From Eubacterium sp. MSJ-33 (GTDB lineage Bacteria; Bacillota; Clostridia; Lachnospirales; Lachnospiraceae), in assembly GCF_022174665.1 (NCBI RefSeq), contig NZ_CP076562.1, positions 126,001-190,000 of the forward strand: a stretch of 64,000 nucleotides of DNA, written 5' to 3'. Of the stretch, positions 62,033-64,000 are shown piece after piece. Position numbers and translations under genes: made by a program. Under the pieces are notes generated by a model that had not been told where the DNA came from, did not search any database, and saw only the letters and a list, made by a program, of their open reading frames with translations. Position 1 is the first letter of the stretch, and each line of letters starts with the position of its first letter.

Positions 62033-62613
62033 TCAATTCGTGACACATAAGAACGGGAGATGTGGAGACGGTTCGAAATCTCTTTCTGTGTAAGTTCCCG
62101 GTTATCACACAGTCCATAGCGCAGAGTGATTACTTCCTGCTCGCGTGCGTCTAAAACTTCGGTGAAAATCTCGTTTATATTCCGCAGACTTTCAGACGTG
62201 ATTACGTTAGATAATACATTTTCTTCATCCATTCGGATTACATCCATCAGGCTGATCTCGTTTCCTTCCCGGTCGGTTCCGATCGGCTCGTAGAGGGATA
62301 TCTCCCTGGCTTCCTTGCGTTCCTGCCTTAGCCGCATCAAAAGCTCGTTCTCGATACAACGGCTGGCATACGTCACAAGCTTGGAACCTTTGTCGGTATC
62401 ATATGTATTGATGGCTTTGATCAGCCCGATCGTACCTATGGATATCAGGTCTTCCGTAGAACGGTTCCCTGTCTGATATTTCTTGACGATATGTGCGACG
62501 AGACGCAGATTGTATTCTACAAGGATATTGCGTGCGGAAAGATCGCCCGCTTTTGCTTTTTGCAGATAATACGATTCCTCTTCGGGAGAGAGCGGGTGAT
62601 GAAACGTCTGCAT
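61990..62613 (-). CDS. sigK: Sporulation sigma factor, SigK type
   Basis: The 207-aa sigma-70 factor starts MQTFHHPLSPEEESYYL behind GAGG. Region 2 is NLRLVAHIVKKYQTGNRSTE and DLISIGTIGLIKAINTYD; region 4 is LTQKEISNRLHISRSYVSRI. These match mother-cell SigK better than SigE. The N-terminus lacks the pro-sequence found in Bacillus pro-SigK, and the C-terminus ends RSALCV about 20 residues earlier than B. subtilis SigK, where the repeated terminator segment begins. A longer upstream frame is open by chance and lacks a ribosome site. Confidence 0.88.
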   Translation of the reverse strand: MQTFHHPLSPEEESYYLQKAKAGDLSARNILVEYNLRLVAHIVKKYQTGNRSTEDLISIGTIGLIKAINTYDTDKGSKLVTYASRCIENELLMRLRQERKEAREISLYEPIGTDREGNEISLMDVIRMDEENVLSNVITSESLRNINEIFTEVLDAREQEVITLRYGLCDNRELTQKEISNRLHISRSYVSRIEKKALLKLRSALCV

Positions 62614-62731
62614 AGCTGCCCTCGCTATCCCTCTTTGTATATAGTATGACGAATGGTGCAAAATAGTGCTTTTCCAACATGGGAAAAGATGGTAATATGG
62701 AACTAAATTGGGAGAGGGTGAGGGAATACAT

Positions 62732-63418
62732 ATGTTAAATCTAAAACATGATATAAAGATTAATCTGAAAAATGAGAAAGAAGTGTTCCGGCTGATAAGA
62801 TTGTTGATATTCACTTTTATATTGTCGGCAGCTTTGCTAGGTATATCCGACTATATATGGAATATGACACTGTATCGGATATCGGTCTGGATGGTGCCGT
62901 GGCTGGTCGCAATCCCGGCGATTATCAACTGTGTGGAACGAAAAGTAAATCTGAAAGAATTGCTTGGAAATCATATCCTGTTTCAGGTGCTTGTGGGAAC
63001 TGCGATTGGAACTGCGATGGCGGTTATATGGGATATCGTGTATTTAATGATCGGAGGTATGAAGCCATTATATTATGATTTTTCAATAGGAATAAATGTG
63101 CAAAGGCTTGCCCGTTATATATTTGTGACAGGAATAACAGAAGAATTGATTTACCGGATAGCGATTATGGAACAGTTAGAAAAGGTGTTTGAAAAGAGGA
63201 AGGTTTTTGCACCTGTGACAGCAAATTTGTTGTTTGCGTTTTCACATCTGTTTCAACATGGCTGGGATAATGTGATTCTTACGCTGTTCGTTGGCGGAGT
63301 ATTCACTCTATCGGCGTATAAGTGGAAACGTTGTGGATTTGTAATGCTTGCGGTGATGCATGGCATGTTTGACTTCATGACTCACTTTGTGACGGGATTG
63401 ATAGTGACATTTACTTAA
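62732..63418 (+). CDS. CPBP-family intramembrane metalloprotease
   Basis: The 228-aa membrane protein has about seven helices and the CPBP (Abi/CAAX) motifs: TGITEELIYRIAIMEQL with the paired glutamates and arginine, FAFSHLFQHGW, and VMHGMFDFMTHFVTG with the metal-binding histidines. Such proteases act in bacteriocin self-immunity or peptide maturation. The start at MLNLKHDI follows GAGGG; a longer frame from 62708 is less likely. It is divergent from sigK. Confidence 0.85.
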   Translation: MLNLKHDIKINLKNEKEVFRLIRLLIFTFILSAALLGISDYIWNMTLYRISVWMVPWLVAIPAIINCVERKVNLKELLGNHILFQVLVGTAIGTAMAVIWDIVYLMIGGMKPLYYDFSIGINVQRLARYIFVTGITEELIYRIAIMEQLEKVFEKRKVFAPVTANLLFAFSHLFQHGWDNVILTLFVGGVFTLSAYKWKRCGFVMLAVMHGMFDFMTHFVTGLIVTFT

Positions 63419-63485
63419 AAATAATTATATAATTGCAAGTGGTAATAATACCAAAAAATTGCTTTTTTTTTCATCTTTATTATGC

Positions 63486-63491
63486 TATAAT
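63486..63491 (+). promoter_or_regulatory. Extended -10 box of the GspE-like gene
   Basis: TGC-TATAAT with the -10 at 63486-63491 matches the extended -10 type also seen before moxR and glgA. No convincing -35 is seen at the right spacing. Confidence 0.55.
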
Positions 63492-63527
63492 TTATTTACT
63501 ATATTATATTTATGAGAGGGTATTGCT

Positions 63528-64000
63528 ATGCGGATAACTGGAGGAAGAAAGAAGATTCGTATAGGTGATTTGCTTGTTGAAGCGGGGGCTATTACGGAAG
63601 AAGAGCTTCAAGAGGCACTTGCCTATCAGAAGGAAAACGGTGGCCGAATCGGTAATGTCATCATGGAACTTGGTTTTATCAGCCAGGAACTGTTGATTAC
63701 GGTACTTACGACCCAGATGGGAATTGACTACATCGAACTGAAGGCCTGCAAATTGGATGAAGATCTGTTGAAACAGATTCCGGAAAATCTGGTCAACAAA
63801 TACAAGGCGATTCCGATTGGATATGACGAGGCAAATCCGAACATCCTGCGTGTGGCGATGGTTGATCCGATGGACTTAAACGCCATCGATGATATCGGTA
63901 TCGCGATGAATACACAGGTAGAACCGTTGCTTGCGATGGAAGAAGACGTGATGGAAGCCATCGGTAAGTATTATGGAAACGCACAGGCGATGGAAGCAGC
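63528..64000 (+). CDS. GspE/PilB-type secretion ATPase, N-terminal part
   Basis: The 157 residues in the window begin MRITGGRKKIRIGDLLVEAG and match the MshEN/T2SSE N-terminal domain (ITEEELQEALAYQKENGGRI, GNVIMELGFISQELLITVL, then LKQIPENLVNKYKAIPIGYD). This domain often binds c-di-GMP and precedes the Walker ATPase of type IV pilus or type II secretion assembly. The window ends before the ATPase. GAGAGGG precedes the ATG. A type IV pilus-like operon probably follows. Confidence 0.88.
   Translation, partial: MRITGGRKKIRIGDLLVEAGAITEEELQEALAYQKENGGRIGNVIMELGFISQELLITVLTTQMGIDYIELKACKLDEDLLKQIPENLVNKYKAIPIGYDEANPNILRVAMVDPMDLNAIDDIGIAMNTQVEPLLAMEEDVMEAIGKYYGNAQAMEA

Noticed and set aside
62614..62814. 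N-terminal extension of SigK with hydrophobic residues, possibly a pro-sequence
   Set aside because: It runs antisense into the CPBP gene, lacks a ribosome site, and does not resemble a SigK pro-region. GAGG fits the ATG at 62613.
1..64000. CRISPR array, tRNA or rRNA genes
   Set aside because: No regularly spaced repeats with unique spacers, no cloverleaf with a CCA-proximal TTC motif and no rRNA core sequence were seen.

Overview
The window looks like a chromosomal segment of a low-to-moderate GC Gram-positive Clostridia, most likely a gut Lachnospiraceae (Roseburia/Agathobacter/Lachnospira type). This is an inference from the gene set: PolC, IreB, RNase J, a SigK-type sporulation sigma factor, a meso-DAP-type MurE, TrmR/TrhP tRNA modification genes, a Rpn-family nuclease, and strong GGAGG ribosome sites with frequent TTG/GTG starts. 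No tRNA, rRNA or CRISPR array was seen.

Layout. Positions 1-2530 look like the end of an integrated mobile element: a partial ORF, a NUMOD4/HNH endonuclease, a small ORF and a WYL regulator. After these come an iterated 11-bp repeat and the 3' remnant of yebC (2535-2711), which marks the probable junction. A membrane protein follows; its terminator has been split by an IS4-family IS (3677-5361) that made an 11-bp target duplication. Then come a zinc-ribbon/clostripain protease (minus), a MoxR-DUF58-membrane operon, glycogen synthase, two tiny ORFs (one frameshifted), a membrane GGDEF protein, argH, and a transglutaminase operon that starts with a 58-aa acidic membrane microprotein. htpG is preceded by a perfect CIRCE operator and followed by a ~300-bp long inverted repeat.

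From 20.5 to 38.6 kb is a dense housekeeping block: rqcH, then yicC-gmk-rpoZ-murE-priA-def-fmt-rsmB-rlmN-prpC-prkC-rsgA-rpe-thiN-putP. It couples nucleotide supply, RNA polymerase omega, wall precursor synthesis, replication restart, initiator formylation/deformylation, rRNA methylation and PASTA-kinase signalling.

At 38.8-39.7 kb two RlmH-family genes converge and overlap at their stop codons. One keeps the SAM-binding loop but has lost the C-terminal catalytic tail; the other keeps the tail but has lost the SAM loop. This is the most unusual signal in the window and suggests a heteromeric, split RlmH. A HAD phosphatase and a 785-aa PPDK-like protein follow.

From 43.0 to 60.5 kb there is a bactofilin, the classic pyrH-frr-uppS-cdsA-dxr-rseP-ispG-polC operon, then ireB-ruvX-DUF1292-rnj-ylbF-(MltG-like)-trmR-trhP. 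A Rpn nuclease cassette (60.5-62.0 kb) sits between two copies of a hairpin segment that form the 3' ends of convergent trhP and sigK. The window closes with a CPBP membrane protease and the start of a GspE/PilB-type ATPase.
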